A stretch of DNA of 64,000 nucleotides. Origin: Albugo candida (Eukaryota; Oomycota; Peronosporomycetes; Albuginales; Albuginaceae). Location: assembly GCA_905220665.1 (NCBI GenBank), contig CAJNAR010000004.1, positions 124,001 through 188,000 on the forward strand, in the 5' to 3' direction. The translations under genes and the position numbers were made by a program. Positions 1 through 14,047 of the stretch are shown piece by piece (position 1 is the stretch's first letter; every line of letters begins with the position of its first letter). The notes under the pieces are model-generated. The model was given only the letters and a program-made list of their open reading frames with translations. It was not told the origin of the DNA and searched no databases.

Positions 1-276
1 GACATAATACAGCTTCAGACATATTTGTACATCCTGAGCTCCAAGGAAGGCGAACTCGTGGAATACATGAAACAAGATCGAGCCAAATCGAGGCAGACGC
101 AGATAGATTGGGATCCTGCCATGTGGTCAAACGACATTGAGCCGTACTTGCTGCGCTTCAGTAATGCGTTGACGCAATTTATGAAGAGCAAAGACTGCCA
201 AGTTCGTTTTCTCAAGAGCATTTGCCCCCTAGAACAACGTGATCTCATCAAAACATATTGGACTCGTAATATATAG
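1..276 (+). CDS. 3' end of an unidentified gene (partial)
   Basis: The frame is open from the first base and ends at a TAA just before position 277, giving about 91 C-terminal residues of a gene that begins left of the window. The tail is hydrophilic and helical in character, with a Trp-rich segment (residues around WDPAMW and TYW near the end). I recognise no domain and name no function. It runs towards the minus-strand PI4-kinase gene, leaving about 50 bp between the two stop codons, a spacing typical of the convergent pairs in this window. Phase and codon choice look like real coding sequence. Confidence 0.55.
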   Translation, partial: DIIQLQTYLYILSSKEGELVEYMKQDRAKSRQTQIDWDPAMWSNDIEPYLLRFSNALTQFMKSKDCQVRFLKSICPLEQRDLIKTYWTRNI

Positions 277-326
277 ATATCTGAGACTCGTCATGTATAT
301 TGCAAGATAACAAAGGTTTACTATGA

Positions 327-3310
<2,984 letters not shown>

Positions 3311-3544
3311 CTAATTAACTCTGCATCACTCGATCGTAAATGAACGCTTTTATCGGTTTATGTCGAAGTTATTTTGAGCAGATCGCAAACGCTTCAGGGT
3401 ACAGACGTAATCCATATCTCTGTCGCATTGTTCGGCTTTCTCCGTGCAGTTGCATTCGCCTTTTACTTGTAAGTGAAAGTGCGTCAACGCCATTCAGAGA
3501 GCCATTCAAAACATATTTCCAAAGGAGCTTTAGACTGTTAGCTA

Positions 3545-4618
3545 ATGTATATTGGAGCCAAGTTTTCATTTTTTTCGCGACTGCTTTCGATGCATCTCTT
3601 GCAAGTTCGCACTCGCGTGTATCTCAACGCGAACATTGCCCCTTTATCGCCATGGATTTCCATGCCTTCTCGAATCGACAGCGGTGCAATTCAAAGTATA
3701 CTTCATGGGATCCGTTTGGAGCAATCGGATGCGCTGTATCTGTATGCGTTGATGAAGCTTTATGGTCGTGGAGTGGAGAAAGATACGCACTCAGCTCTTC
3801 ATTTTCTCAAGAAGCTGACCGCTCGAGGTCATGCGGATTCCGAGTTTGTTCTTGGGATGTTATATCTTCACGGAGCCGAAGGTAATTTCTGATTTATCAA
3901 TGGATCCGGATATGTTGCCGACCTGAATATCAGGTGTTGCTGTAGACATTAGCGCCAGCACGCGTTATCTTCATTCAAGTAGCTTACATGGCAATAGCAA
4001 CGCCAAATGCGTACTGGGCGCGTACGTATCGCTCTACTGCGCAAAACGATCGCTGAGCTTACACCCTTAATCGTCAGGATGTACAATGACGGAGTATTCG
4101 TACAAAGGGATGAGATGAAGGCTTTACAATTGCTTAAAGAAGCAGCAAAATTGCAGAATGCACACGCCTATGTACATCTCGGAATGATGCATGAATACGG
4201 AAGAGGAGGACTCGAATCAAATTTCACAGAGGCGATGATGTATTATGAGCTGGGCCGAGCACATCAGATCGCAGAAGCGATTTACAATATAGCGTTGATG
4301 AAAGCTGCGGGAAGAGGATGTGCTAAAAACATTGATTTTGCAAAACAGCTTCTTGAAGAAGCCGCTACATTGAGCTACGCGCCAGCGATGTACCGCCTCG
4401 GTCAAATGCTGACAACGGTTGACAATGGGAGCCAAACAGTAGACTATCGACTCGCATTGTCCTGGTTCCGGAAAGCGTTACTTCACAATGACTCTCGAAT
4501 TCACCGAGAAGCCGAATTCGCAGTGAATCAAATAATGCTCTTATATTCAGACGTAGAAAAATCTATTTTACACTACGAGCAATTGTTCAAGACTTCTATG
4601 CAGGTACACGTACTATAA
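3545..4618 (+). CDS. Sel1-like repeat protein A
   Basis: Three exons (3545-3881, 3934-4021, 4078-4618) joined by 52- and 56-bp introns give 321 aa. Sel1 repeats are TPR-like helical pairs used as protein scaffolds. Visible repeats include ALMKLYGRGVEKD, the spliced AKCVLGAMYNDGVFV, HLGMMHEYGRGG and IALMKAAGRGC; each has the Sel1 pattern of an alanine-rich helix, then Y/xGxG and a charged helix. The N-terminal ~30 residues are basic and hydrophobic and could be a targeting sequence, but this is not certain. An in-frame TAG just upstream of the ATG at 3545 supports that start. A different-frame ORF over 3340-3885 is a shadow. The gene ends 35 bp from the stop of the opposing cystathionine gamma-lyase gene. 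Its partner is unknown. Confidence 0.82.
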
Positions 4619-4653
4619 AAGCTTAACTGAAAGTAAACTCTATCAAGTGAACT

Positions 4654-5868
4654 TCAGACGCTGGCAGCTTCCAGAGCTTGCCTCAAATCTTCAACGATAT
4701 CCACCTCATGTTCTATTCCCACTGAAAGCCGAATCAAATTGTCCGAAATTCCCAACTTTTGACGTTTCTCAAGCGGAATAGATGCGTGAGTCATGATTGC
4801 TGGAGACTCGGCGAGTGATTCAACTGCTCCCAGACTTTCTGCAAGAGTGAATATCTTGAGTTTCTCGAGAAAGATACGCGCTTGTTCTATCCCTCCTTTG
4901 ATGTAGAAGGTGATCATCCCACCAAAGCCTTTCGCTTGTTTCTTTGCAATCTCATGCTGAGGATGAGAAGGAAGACCAGGATAATACACTTTTTCAACGT
5001 TTTGATGACATTCGAGAAATTCGGCTACAATCTGTGCATTCTTCGCGTGCGCTTCCATGCGCACATGCAACGTCTTCAACCCTCGTAGTGCCAAATACGA
5101 ATCAAATGGCGATGGAACAGCTCCAAGCCCGTTCTGAATGAAACGGAGTCTTGCATTAATTTCAGCATCGTTCGTAATGATGACACCCATAACTACATCG
5201 CTGTGGCCATTAATGTACTTTGTGACGCTATGTACGACAATATCTGCTCCTAAATCCAGTGGATTTTGAAAATAAGGCGACATGAACGTATTATCAACCA
5301 CAAGGAGCACTTTCCACTTTTTTGCGATTGCCGCAATAGCCTGAATATCTGAAATTTTGAGTGTCGGATTGGTTGGGCTTTCGACCCAAATCATTTTGGT
5401 ATTCTTAACGACGCGAGTATCTACTGCCACAGAATCGGTCGTATCGATAAAATCAAACGACATCCCATAATTTACGGCTGCGATTTTGTCAAAATAGCGT
5501 CGAGTGCCGCCGTAAACGTCATCACTGCAAATAACCTCATCACCACCCTTTAACAAATGAATTACAGCTGTGATGGCAGCCATTCCTGAGGAGAAAGCTA
5601 CTGCAAATTTTCCATTCTCAGTTGCAGCTATAGCTCGTTCAAAAGAACCTCGTGTTGGATTTCCAGTTCGAGAGTATTCCCACCCATTTCCAAAACTAGT
5701 TGCGTCGTCTAATCCTTTTTTCACGCCAGGCGATGCTTGTGCAAAAGTTGTTGCAAGACTGATTGGGGTTGTTACTGCACCAGTCGATGCGTAAGGTTCC
5801 TGACCAGCATGGATGGCGACTGTGCCAAAGTTTTTGGACGTAAAATGGGGTTCCGTTGAGCCACGCAT
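4654..5868 (-). CDS. CTH: Cystathionine gamma-lyase
   Basis: Single-exon, 404-aa PLP enzyme of the Cys/Met-metabolism family (fold type I). Expected reaction: cystathionine to cysteine, 2-oxobutyrate and ammonia, the last step of reverse transsulfuration, in the cytosol. The sequence shows EYSRTGNPT (residues 64-72, PLP-phosphate side), SSGMAA (about 93-98), the aspartate of VVDNTF that pairs with the PLP ring nitrogen, and the PLP lysine at about residue 217 in SVTKYINGHSD. It ends in the usual small domain with LIRLSVGIEH. Length matches the family. Bacterial-type cystathionine gamma-synthases share these motifs, so substrate preference is inferred. It is divergent from the GPALPP gene with only 88 bp between start codons, implying a shared promoter. 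Confidence 0.93.
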   Translation of the reverse strand: MRGSTEPHFTSKNFGTVAIHAGQEPYASTGAVTTPISLATTFAQASPGVKKGLDDATSFGNGWEYSRTGNPTRGSFERAIAATENGKFAVAFSSGMAAITAVIHLLKGGDEVICSDDVYGGTRRYFDKIAAVNYGMSFDFIDTTDSVAVDTRVVKNTKMIWVESPTNPTLKISDIQAIAAIAKKWKVLLVVDNTFMSPYFQNPLDLGADIVVHSVTKYINGHSDVVMGVIITNDAEINARLRFIQNGLGAVPSPFDSYLALRGLKTLHVRMEAHAKNAQIVAEFLECHQNVEKVYYPGLPSHPQHEIAKKQAKGFGGMITFYIKGGIEQARIFLEKLKIFTLAESLGAVESLAESPAIMTHASIPLEKRQKLGISDNLIRLSVGIEHEVDIVEDLRQALEAASV

Positions 5869-5956
5869 TTCCTCAAGTGGTGATTCTTAATTCTTTTACG
5901 GTTGTGTGTAAATTATGTGTCGTGTCTTCATTGGATATTAACGATACTGTCGATAT
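5869..5956. promoter_or_regulatory. 88-bp shared promoter of CTH and GPALPP genes
   Basis: The two start codons face away from each other with only 88 bp between. Any core promoter must serve both genes or overlap. No TATA box is clear. Similar short divergent gaps are at 8512-8620, 15883-15940 (58 bp) and 22412-22478 (67 bp). Confidence 0.5.
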
Positions 5957-7545
5957 ATGCGTTTTGACAGGCTGCTGAAAAGCATTAAAATGAAATCTGA
6001 AAAAAAAAGCAAGCAAAAGCGCAAAGAAGCGCACTCGAATGACCACCAAAGGAAAAAACAAAAGAAATCATTGAAGCATCACCGAGAACCAGATTTTCCA
6101 GTACTTTTGATGATACAAATTTCATCTCCAATCTTATCCGCATATTGACATAGAATGCTGTCAAATTGATCCGTGGGTTGTTGGTGGAGTACCCACAATT
6201 GCTTTCGGATATCGTAAAGATACTTCAGTTATTGGATGACGGGAAGGCTGCAATTATCTCCGGAATTAAGGTGCATTTAATCGGATCTAATAAGGCTATC
6301 TTATTCGTATTATTTGAATCAGAATAAAAGCATCCGATCTCAACTCAAAAAGCTGCTTCCCTTATTGGGAGTGCAGAAGGTTAAATGATACTGTAAGAAC
6401 GAAAGATGCAATCTCATCAGCAGGCAATTTTAGATGGATGATGTCAAAGGAGCGTACGTAAAACCCGAAGTCATGAAGGATATTGAGCTGGTTACAAGCA
6501 TACAAAGTATCTTACTCGAGGTTTGTACTGAGAAGATTCACTTCTCGATTATCGCTTGTAAAATTTATTGAAGGAAGCGAGTGAAAGCCAGATGGCTTCA
6601 AAATCCACACTAGAGCCGCACTCCGCGCCACAAAAGAGAGATGAGAAGGCCGCAACCTTTGTTGGCCCACTTTTACCACCCACTGGTCTTCCAGCGACAG
6701 CTTTGGTCGATAACGTGGGTAGTGACGAAGAAGTTATCGGACCTTCGTTACCAGGAACAAAAGGTTTTCGTAATCCGGATTCAAGAATAGAGAAGAGGAT
6801 GAAGAAAATGGAGCAACAATTGGCGAAAAGTAAGGAGAAGTCTCCAGCGTTAAAGCGGGAAGAATGGATGACGACAATGCCGGAGAATTCGATGTTACAA
6901 AATACTTTTGCTTCCAATGAAGCTACACGAGGAAAAGCAGCCACATTTCGAAAGTACAAAAGTTTTATTCTGTAATTTCAACTCGATTATTGATTCGACT
7001 GATTTGTAGAAAGGATCCAGCACCTGTTGATCGTACTTGGTTTGATGATCCAGATGAAAGGGATCGTTCAAATCGAGCCAAAATGGACATGTGAGCAAAC
7101 TCTCGCGTTTGACTAAGTACTCACATAACAACATGGTAGGGAGCTACTCGGCTACGTGAGACCAGAGAATGATACAGGATCATCCAGCGAGGTGATGCCA
7201 GAGATTGTGAAGACAGGAGGACACGCAGAGGATGAGAGCTCAAAGCAACAAATGGACATGTTGCAACTAAGACGTGGTCCTTCTTTACTTGAGCAACATC
7301 AAAAGGCGGTTGCAGAACAGCGTTCGAATATCAATAACAAAGGCCCAAAACGATGGAACAGGTATATGAGTTGTAATTGGTTTCATCTGTTACCTTTGTA
7401 ATCTGTGTGTCTTGGTGCTCTCAGAGAACGGGATTTGGTTGACGGTAGGAGATTGAATAGAAGACAGGCCGAAGAAATCATTGACGCATCAAAGAGCATC
7501 AGTTCCAAATTCACAAGTCCGACAGTTGCACGTCAATTTTTATGA
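5957..7545 (+). CDS. GPALPP-motif / DUF3752 protein (GPALPP1-like)
   Basis: Eight exons: 5957-6100, 6154-6270, 6323-6379, 6434-6520, 6574-6953, 7010-7090, 7140-7361 and 7425-7545. They join in frame to 402 aa. The middle shows two GPALPP-type motifs (VGPLLPP and IGPSLPG), followed by REEWMTTMPE, then WFDDPDERDR and a basic DUF3752 tail ending in a short hydrophobic FL terminus like the human GPALPP1 end. The N-terminus is strongly basic (Lys/Arg/His over residues about 12-45), suggesting nuclear location, and is followed by a helical segment (LLVEYPQLLSDIVKILQLLD). The molecular role of the family is unknown. Start: ATG 5957; an in-frame ATG at 5990 is an alternative. Its TGA stop overlaps the stop of the convergent TPR gene (7540-7545). 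Confidence 0.85.
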
Positions 7546-8511
7546 ATTCTCTCCCAATTCTCGTTGGAGTGCTTCTAATGCCAGAAAAAAAAATCCAATG
7601 CTGATGACGACACGAATGCCAAAACAGGTGAATAATGGCTGCTTTTGACTCGGCAAAGCTTTATTTCTAATAGTTTGAGGCTTATCGTCATATAGCTTGC
7701 CCACAGCTTTGTGCATCATATTCATATCGAATTGCATCCGCGATTGACTTCGTTTTATTTCTTCTCTTTTGGCTCGTTCCAAATCGCACATTTGGCTTTG
7801 TAAACGTTCCCTTAATACATTATCGTCACCTTCATCTTTATTTATTCGTAAAGCCTTCACAAGATCGCAACTATTCATTCCATATCTCAAAATCAAAACA
7901 ATTCAACACGACTGATTGACAATTACCGAGCAATGTGGAACTGATTCAATCTCACTAAAGCTTTGGCTCGTTGCTGCAATGCTTTTACATGTGTCGACTT
8001 TAATGCCAGCGCGTTATCACACATCAATTTTGCTTTGTGCCATTGCTACACTTCAAAAAGCAATTTTCACTTGACTAAAGATGAACCAGGATCCGCATAC
8101 CTTGGTCATGAGCATACACGCAGCCAGGTTGCATGTGAGTTGTAGCTGGTAATGTATCATCCAACTTGCTGCTGGTTTGGCATTAGTCATGCCTGTCAGA
8201 GCTTGTAGATATATATCAGCAGCTCGGAGGTACTCCTTTCTATCAAAAGCTTCATTTCCGAGCTTTTTTTGCTCTCGCATCCAAATTTCCCGCTCTTCAT
8301 CATTTTGCAGTCGAGATACCTCCATCGCACTGTGCCGTATCTTAGCTTTTGTGTCCAAATACGCGACTTCTTGGGGTGTAATATCCATTAAGATACCATT
8401 ATCTACCTTCTTTTTAAGTGTCACATTGTTGAGATTCGTGCAACCATCCTCCATTCCCATCGATTTGTTGATGTTATCCAGCATTTTAGTCACTGTAAAC
8501 GCTTCCGACAT
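7540..8511 (-). CDS. TPR protein with C-terminal membrane segment
   Basis: Three exons (8511-8101, 8045-7927, 7885-7540) with 55- and 41-bp introns give 291 aa. A charged N-terminus leads to TPR repeats: KKLGNEAFDRKEYLRAADIY, then CNLAACMLMTK spliced to QWHKAKLMCDNALAL, then VKALQQRAKALVRL. This three-TPR layout resembles the HSP90/HSP70-binding TPR block of FKBP and DNAJC7 relatives, but no PPIase or J domain is present. Near the C-terminus a roughly 20-residue hydrophobic stretch (FGIRVVISIGFFFLALEAL) is followed by a short polar tail, as in a tail-anchored membrane protein. It may be a membrane-tethered chaperone adaptor (inference). Divergent from the ADCK2 gene, with about 110 bp between starts. 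Confidence 0.8.
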
Positions 8512-8620
8512 GCTTGAAATTCCTCAAAGGTCACAAGCACACAGCATGTTGATTTGTCAAAATACCACTATTTCGAGCGTACAGTCATGACAATTGGTTG
8601 AAAACGAAGCACAACTTATG

Positions 8621-10296
8621 ATGGCGTCCATGGCCTTTAATGTGCGACTATCCGGACGGCATGCGATCCACAGAATTGCTACACGAACAATGGCAACGCG
8701 TAGCTTACCATACTTGTACAACAAGAAAAGTAAAATTGACTGCCTATTGAGTAATCGAAATTGTGTATTATTGACGCAACGATCGCAACGAGGATTCCAT
8801 GCACCCAGTTCTAGTCTCAAATGCCTTGCCTTATCTCAAGTAAGACACCGTCATACAGACTATCAAGTCTGAATAGTCTTTCTTTATAGGCAGTGATATT
8901 AGAGGATTCATTCCTTGAACGCTTGCGTCATTGGATTCATACTCTGCTACACTTGTGGAAGCTTCTTGCACTAGCAACTCCCGTTGTGCTAACTGCACCT
9001 CTAGCATTGCTGAGTAGCTCATTCGCTCCAAGTTTGGAAGAGACTTGGTGGGATCTAGCCGTTCATTTCGCTCAATTTTCATCTCCAACGCTGATCAAAT
9101 TCATGCAGTGGGCAAGTAGTCGTCGCGATATGTTTCCAGCATCATTCTGTGATCATTTCCAAAAATTCCATGAAAAAGTACCCGAACACTCGTGGAAATT
9201 CACAGAACATACTCTGAATGAGGCATTTGGAAGAGAATGGAGTGAAGTTCTGGAAATAGAAAAAGAATCCATCGGCTCGGGTTGCATCGCACAAGTATAT
9301 CGGGGAAAGCTCAAGTCGGATGGTCGCTTGGTAGCCGTAAAAGTCATTCACCCCAACGTCAAACGAATGGTTGAAATAGATCTCGGCTTGATGCAGAGTC
9401 TGGTTTCTTTTCTAGATATATTTCCTTTATTACGATGGGTCGGAGCAAGAGAAAGCGTGGCTGAATTCTCAAATGCCATGCTTCGACAGCTCAACCTGAG
9501 AACTGAAGCGGAGAGCTTGGAACACTTTCGAAGGAATTTTGCAGGTCGAAATGGTATTCGATTTCCAAAGCCGTACATGGAATACTCATCGGAAAATGTG
9601 CTACTGGAAAGCTTGGAAGAAGGCGTTCATTTCCATGACTTTGTCGCAACATGCATAGATGTGAAAAAGAAGAAAATGTTTGCACGAGTGATTCTGGATT
9701 CGTATCTGAAAATGGTGTTCCTTGATAATTTTGCGCATGGCGATTTGCACCCTGGAAATCTTTTGTTCGACCTTGCAGATGACTCCGCAAATCGGACGAA
9801 CAAACACACCGAATGCGTAGTTGCAGTGGATGCAGGCATTGTGACCCGGCTAGAGCAAAAGGATTTGCATAATTTTGTTCAAGTTTTTCATGCGGTTGTC
9901 ACGGGTAATGGGCATCTGGCTGGCGAGCTTATTGTCTCTCAAAGTAAGCCAACAATTATAACATCAACGAATGGGGAACGTGTTGAACAACGGTGCAAGA
10001 ATATCCAAGCATTTTGTGAAGGAATGAATGAAATTGTTTCAGAGGCTCTGCATTGGAATTTAGGCATTCGTAAAGTTCACGTCGGCAAGTTGTTGAAACG
10101 AGTGATGGAGCTATGCTGCGAACAAGAAGTACATTTAGACGGGAAGTATGCGTCTATTGTTATCTCCATAGCAGTATTAGAGTCCATTGGAAGAGTTTTG
10201 GACCCTGATATCGACGTGTTATCGGCGGCACTTCCAATCATCCTACAGTCCAAGCTTCGCCTGCATAGTGGTCGCGTAGTTGGTAACGAAGGGTGA
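8621..10296 (+). CDS. ADCK2: ABC1/UbiB-family atypical kinase, ADCK2-like
   Basis: Two exons (8621-8839, 8890-10296) joined by a 50-bp intron give 541 aa. The family comprises mitochondrial atypical kinases/ATPases linked to ubiquinone metabolism. The N-terminus is rich in Arg, Ser and hydrophobic residues and lacks acids, like a mitochondrial presequence. A hydrophobic stretch follows early in exon 2. Core motifs: ESIGSGCIAQVYRGKL (Ala-rich nucleotide loop of ABC1 proteins), VAVKVIHPNV with the VAVK lysine, the catalytic loop HGDLHPGNLL, and VDAGIV in place of DFG, a variant typical of the ADCK2 branch. Start is the first ATG of a tandem pair (8621/8624). It ends 9 bp short of the stop of the opposing ankyrin gene. 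Confidence 0.9.
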
Positions 10297-10305
10297 GAAT
10301 AGAAG

Positions 10306-11511
10306 TCAATTATTATTTTTGCCTACCTTATCATTCGCTGCGGACTCGTGAGCGACTTCAAACAATTGGCTTCCAACGAGCGCACAATTCAAGCGATGCG
10401 CTAATTCCAAAGGCGTCTCATTTGTGTCAAAAATCTTTATGCGTGTGTCAGCTTTGTATCTTAACAAGACTCCTGCACTGAGCGCCGCATCCTTGGCTGT
10501 TGCTGATGGACACAAGTTGAATGGAGCAATCTACAATAAGGTAAAAAAGCACTTGCCGTAATGCAATGCCGACCAGCCCTCATTCTGAGAATAATAGAAG
10601 AGTAAGCCGACGTATAACGAGCTATAATACTCACATCCGTCTCATTCACGTGTGCTCCCATTTGGAGCAAGATATCGACAATTCTTGAATGATTTTCCCC
10701 AGCAGCCTAATTACGTTCCCATAGCTTCGTTTCGCGAGACCACAAGATAAGAATTAATGCGTACCAGCATTAAAGGCGTCGTGCCGTTTTTCTACCACGA
10801 TTAGCGACCAGCTGACATTAATGAAGAAACTTGTTATTTCAGCTAACTCGACTGACATCTTTGCGATTTTGTGTTATTTCAAGTGCAGGAGCCTGAATCA
10901 ATATCGACTTGACAATTCTCTCATAGCCTCCAAGCGCAGCATAATGCAATGGTGTCCATCCCATCTCCTTCTACTGAACATTCTTCGACTTTGTTATTTT
11001 TGATAGATGAATGGTTTCACTTACATCGGCCTCATCGACCAAAGCTTGCTGCTGGAGCAGGAATCGCACCGCGTCACCGGCTCCCTGTTTACACGAAAAG
11101 GAGATTGGCAAGTGAGAGCAACTTCGTATTTCTTACAGAGTGGCAAGCATAATGAAGCGCTGTTCGACCTAGTTCCTAGGGCACACTCTCATAAAAAGAC
11201 TGTAATGTAAAGTATCTCCAAATCATTACGTCTTTTGCATTTATGTTTTGCTGGTGCTTGAGCAGATCCTGCTCGAGATATGTCACATCGTCAAGCTTGG
11301 CTATGAGGACAAGCACGTGAGTTTTACATCGAAAAGCAGCATCTTTGGCACTACCATGAATGTGGAAGAGAATCGTTTTGCGGTACAGATCAAGTCGATT
11401 CTTGAGAGTGTTTCCAGTGTAATCACTTAATACAGCTGCATTTCTACCACGTTTTAATTGTTCAGATCGTGATAGCTCCATAAACAAAAGTTCATTCTCT
11501 GCATTTTTCAT
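10306..11511 (-). CDS. Ankyrin-repeat protein
   Basis: Eight exons: 11511-11230, 11175-11137, 11084-11025, 10970-10857, 10791-10765, 10706-10635, 10584-10557 and 10502-10306. They join in frame to 272 aa with introns of 42-68 bp. The repeats are clear only after splicing: ELGRTALHYACHSG, GWTPLHYAALGGYERIV, NGTTPLMLAAGENHSRIV, EGWSALHYATAKDAA and NETPLELAHR. Exons roughly follow half-repeats, and one coding exon is only 27 nt. The intron at 10503-10556 appears to be of GC-AG type. No other domain is visible, so it is a binding protein of unknown partner. The start is the first in-frame ATG; the upstream frame is closed by a stop near the VTA1 terminator. Confidence 0.83.
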
Positions 11512-11610
11512 AGTCTTAGTGATGCTGTAAGGGTCGTCTATTCTCAATTCGTATTCGCTCAGGATGGATTTATTTCAGGAACTTATTGTTTGATCAAAGC
11601 TGATGTATCG

Positions 11611-12727
11611 CTACCGAAGGCTTTCAAGAGCTTGGTTGAGACGTTCTATCGCGAGTTGGGTGTCTTTAGCCTATGAAATCAATAACAGATTATTTCAGTG
11701 CCATCAACCCAAGATGACTAACCACAGAACCTTTAATGAAGCAATAGCGAATTTCGCTAGCTCAATCGCATCATTTATTTGATTCTCAGAGACGTCATTA
11801 ATAGTTGCGCGATTCTTTTCGGGTGCCGAAGACTGATGATTTGTATTGTGGTCCAGTTTGTTTATGGTATCCGCCGGCAAAGGTGGTTCAGGCATGGAAT
11901 GATCTGTGCTTATGGACCGATTTGATCCTGTTACAGGTAAATGAGCTCTGTTTGCCGTAGCTGGTGGAGGTGGATTTGCTATCTGTCGGATCGATATTGG
12001 ATATACAGCGCAGTTCTTTCAATAGCCGTACCTGTTCTTTGGTATTATGAACAGCATTTTCGTCAGCCGTCACCGTTTGAACAGGTCTTTGGTTGAGCTC
12101 CTTAAGAATCGTTGCTGCACGATATTTGCAATATTTTCGCTTCTCCAAAAGCTGCAACAAATGCACGTATCTCACACGTAGCTATTCCTCCGCTTTCACC
12201 ACTTACATCTTCCTCAAGTTCTCCAAATTGACTTAATATATCGAAAAAAGTGCCTGCAGCATAGTATGTTCGGGCTGTATTTCTAATGCTCAAAGCGTCA
12301 ATATCCACGTCCCGTAGACAAGTAGAATGTTAACGTACTTTGACAACTGGTTTGCATTTTCCTCTTCTTCTGCTTTTGAAAAAACCTCCAGCGCAAAGTT
12401 CAGGCAAATTGTCTAGCACAGTATAAGCATTTATTGTGAGCATGTAATCTCATGAATAAGGCTGCATCCGACTTTTCCTTCTTCTTGAGAGTGCTGCGGA
12501 AGCTGTGCCTTATCGCGTTCCAGTCGATCCATCAATCCTAACAAATATTCTGTTGCTTCCGATGAGGAATCATTCTCTCGTAGTTTTATCCCCATTTCCA
12601 TAGCATACTGTCTGCAGAAAAAAGCGATTATTTTGGAATCCTGGCGCGAATCATCTCGTTCTAGCTCATCCGCACGGCGTAGATAGGGTAGAATACTCTT
12701 AAATGTCAATGGAAGTTGTTCTGCCAT
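11611..12727 (-). CDS. VTA1: VTA1/LIP5-like ESCRT regulator of VPS4
   Basis: VTA1 (LIP5) activates the VPS4 ATPase that disassembles ESCRT-III in endosomal sorting. The N-terminal MIT-type region starts LPLTFKSILPYLRRADEL (first exon 12727-12473, 85 codons) and continues through IIAFFCRQYAMEMG and LLGLMDRLE. Splicing then gives NFALEVFSKAEEEE, then TARTYYAAGTFFDILSQFGEL and KRKYCKYRAATIL, all matching the family order. A Pro/Ser-rich linker follows, then the C-terminal VPS4-binding domain, split by an intron at 11671-11730: AIELAKFAIASLK joined to AKDTQLAIERLNQALESL and the stop. At least six exons. It sits about 100 bp upstream of the ankyrin gene in the same orientation. Confidence 0.9.
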
Positions 12728-12889
12728 TAATGCTCAACTATCAAGCAAAAGTATTGATATAAAATGTTCATTATTGAGTCAACGAATCGGATTGCAAGAA
12801 AATGAGGTCGAAGCGGTGAAAATAATCGACAAAACGGGAAATTGAAAGCAGTCTATTTGGAGGAACTCCTATGCTTGTACATGTCGATA

Positions 12890-13829
12890 TTACCTTCTGT
12901 GGCGTTTATAGCTTTGTCTGCGACGACTTTGGTGACGATCGCTCGAACTATATGGGAATGCGAGATTCTGTGAGCGCTGATGATAGTCTCTGACAATGCA
13001 AGTACCTTTTCCTTCGATAGCGCGAGTAAGTCTTTGATCTAGATCTTGAACGGGAACTATGGCTGGAGCACGAACTCGAACTCGAGCTTGACTTTTGGCT
13101 GACGGTCGAGCTGGCACTGGAGCTGGAGCTGGAGGTAGAGCTGGAGCTGGAGCTTGAATCTCTCCGACGATGTTTTCTCTTACGTGATCGCCTATCTACG
13201 GATCTTCGGTCATGCGACGCTCTTTGACGAACTTCACGAATTCTCTCCTTATCTTTCGCTTGAGGTGTATCTTTCCTTGCTTTTTGTTCTGTCTCTCGCT
13301 TCTTTTGTAACACACTTCGCACTCTTTCCCTTTCGATTGCTTGCTTCTCCAATTCTTTTCTCTTCTTTTCCAATATAGCGGGCGAAATCCCTGTCGGATG
13401 TGATTGGGCGCTTAGTAGTAATTCCCAAAGCTCCTGCATGAACGATGCCGCATCTTTTTCCAAAAATCCCGCTAGTGCTAATTGCATTTCTCGTGGATTC
13501 ACTGGTTCGTCGACTTTTGTTTCCAAAAGATTGATTGTCATTGATATCACAATCTCATCCTCGAATCCGAGTATCGATGTGATTCGTTCTGCAATCCATT
13601 GATTGATCACTTCGATCTTGACCTTATTTAAATCGACTTTGTCATCAAAACATTTCGGAAATTTGAGTTTTGCCAGCAGCTTTTTGTTTTGGTTAAAGTA
13701 CCGACTATCCTGCTCTGCGCTTGTTCCCTAAAAGAAAGAGGTTTGTGTCAGCACACTTTAAGAGAACGTCCACACCCACTATGCCAGAGTAAAGCATCCT
13801 CTTACTCGAAAGAATCCACCATTTGACAT
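12890..13829 (-). CDS. SRRM1: PWI-domain SR-related splicing factor (SRRM1-like)
   Basis: Three exons (13829-13806, 13727-13006, 12947-12890), 267 aa. The first coding exon is only 24 nt. Spliced, the N-terminus reads FFRGTSAEQDSRYFNQNKK, almost the SRRM1 consensus, then LKFPKCFDDKVDLNKVK and WIAERITSILGFEDE: the PWI nucleic-acid-binding domain (about residues 25-125). A charged coiled region (KKRKELEKQAIERERVR) is followed by Arg/Ser-rich sequence with a long serine tract encoded at about 13080-13165. SRRM1 bridges exonic enhancers and U1/U2 snRNPs. This protein is much shorter than the ~900-aa animal form and keeps only the PWI domain and a short RS tail, like plant and protist versions. 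Confidence 0.9.
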
Positions 13830-14047
13830 TATGACCTCTTCGCTAACAACACACTACAGTTCCTCGCAGAAAGGGGCAGCTACGGTCGTCATGCAATCGA
13901 GTATGCATCTAAATGATTATTTGTATATTACGTAACGCACAGACTTGACTTGGTGAATCTCAGATTCGTTGAGAAGGATGCGATGTGTGGTGCAATCGTA
14001 TGCTCAAAAAGAGGATTGACTGCTCGTAAATGACTACAAGCAGCGGC

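Noticed and set aside
3340..3885. 181-codon plus-strand ORF overlapping the first Sel1 exon
   Set aside because: Its translation is low-complexity Ser/Arg with no domain, while the other frame of the same DNA encodes clear Sel1 repeats that continue across two introns.
13080..13165. Simple-sequence repeat (GAGCTGGAGCTGGAG-type)
   Set aside because: It encodes the serine tract of the SRRM1-like RS tail on the minus strand, so it is explained by the protein.
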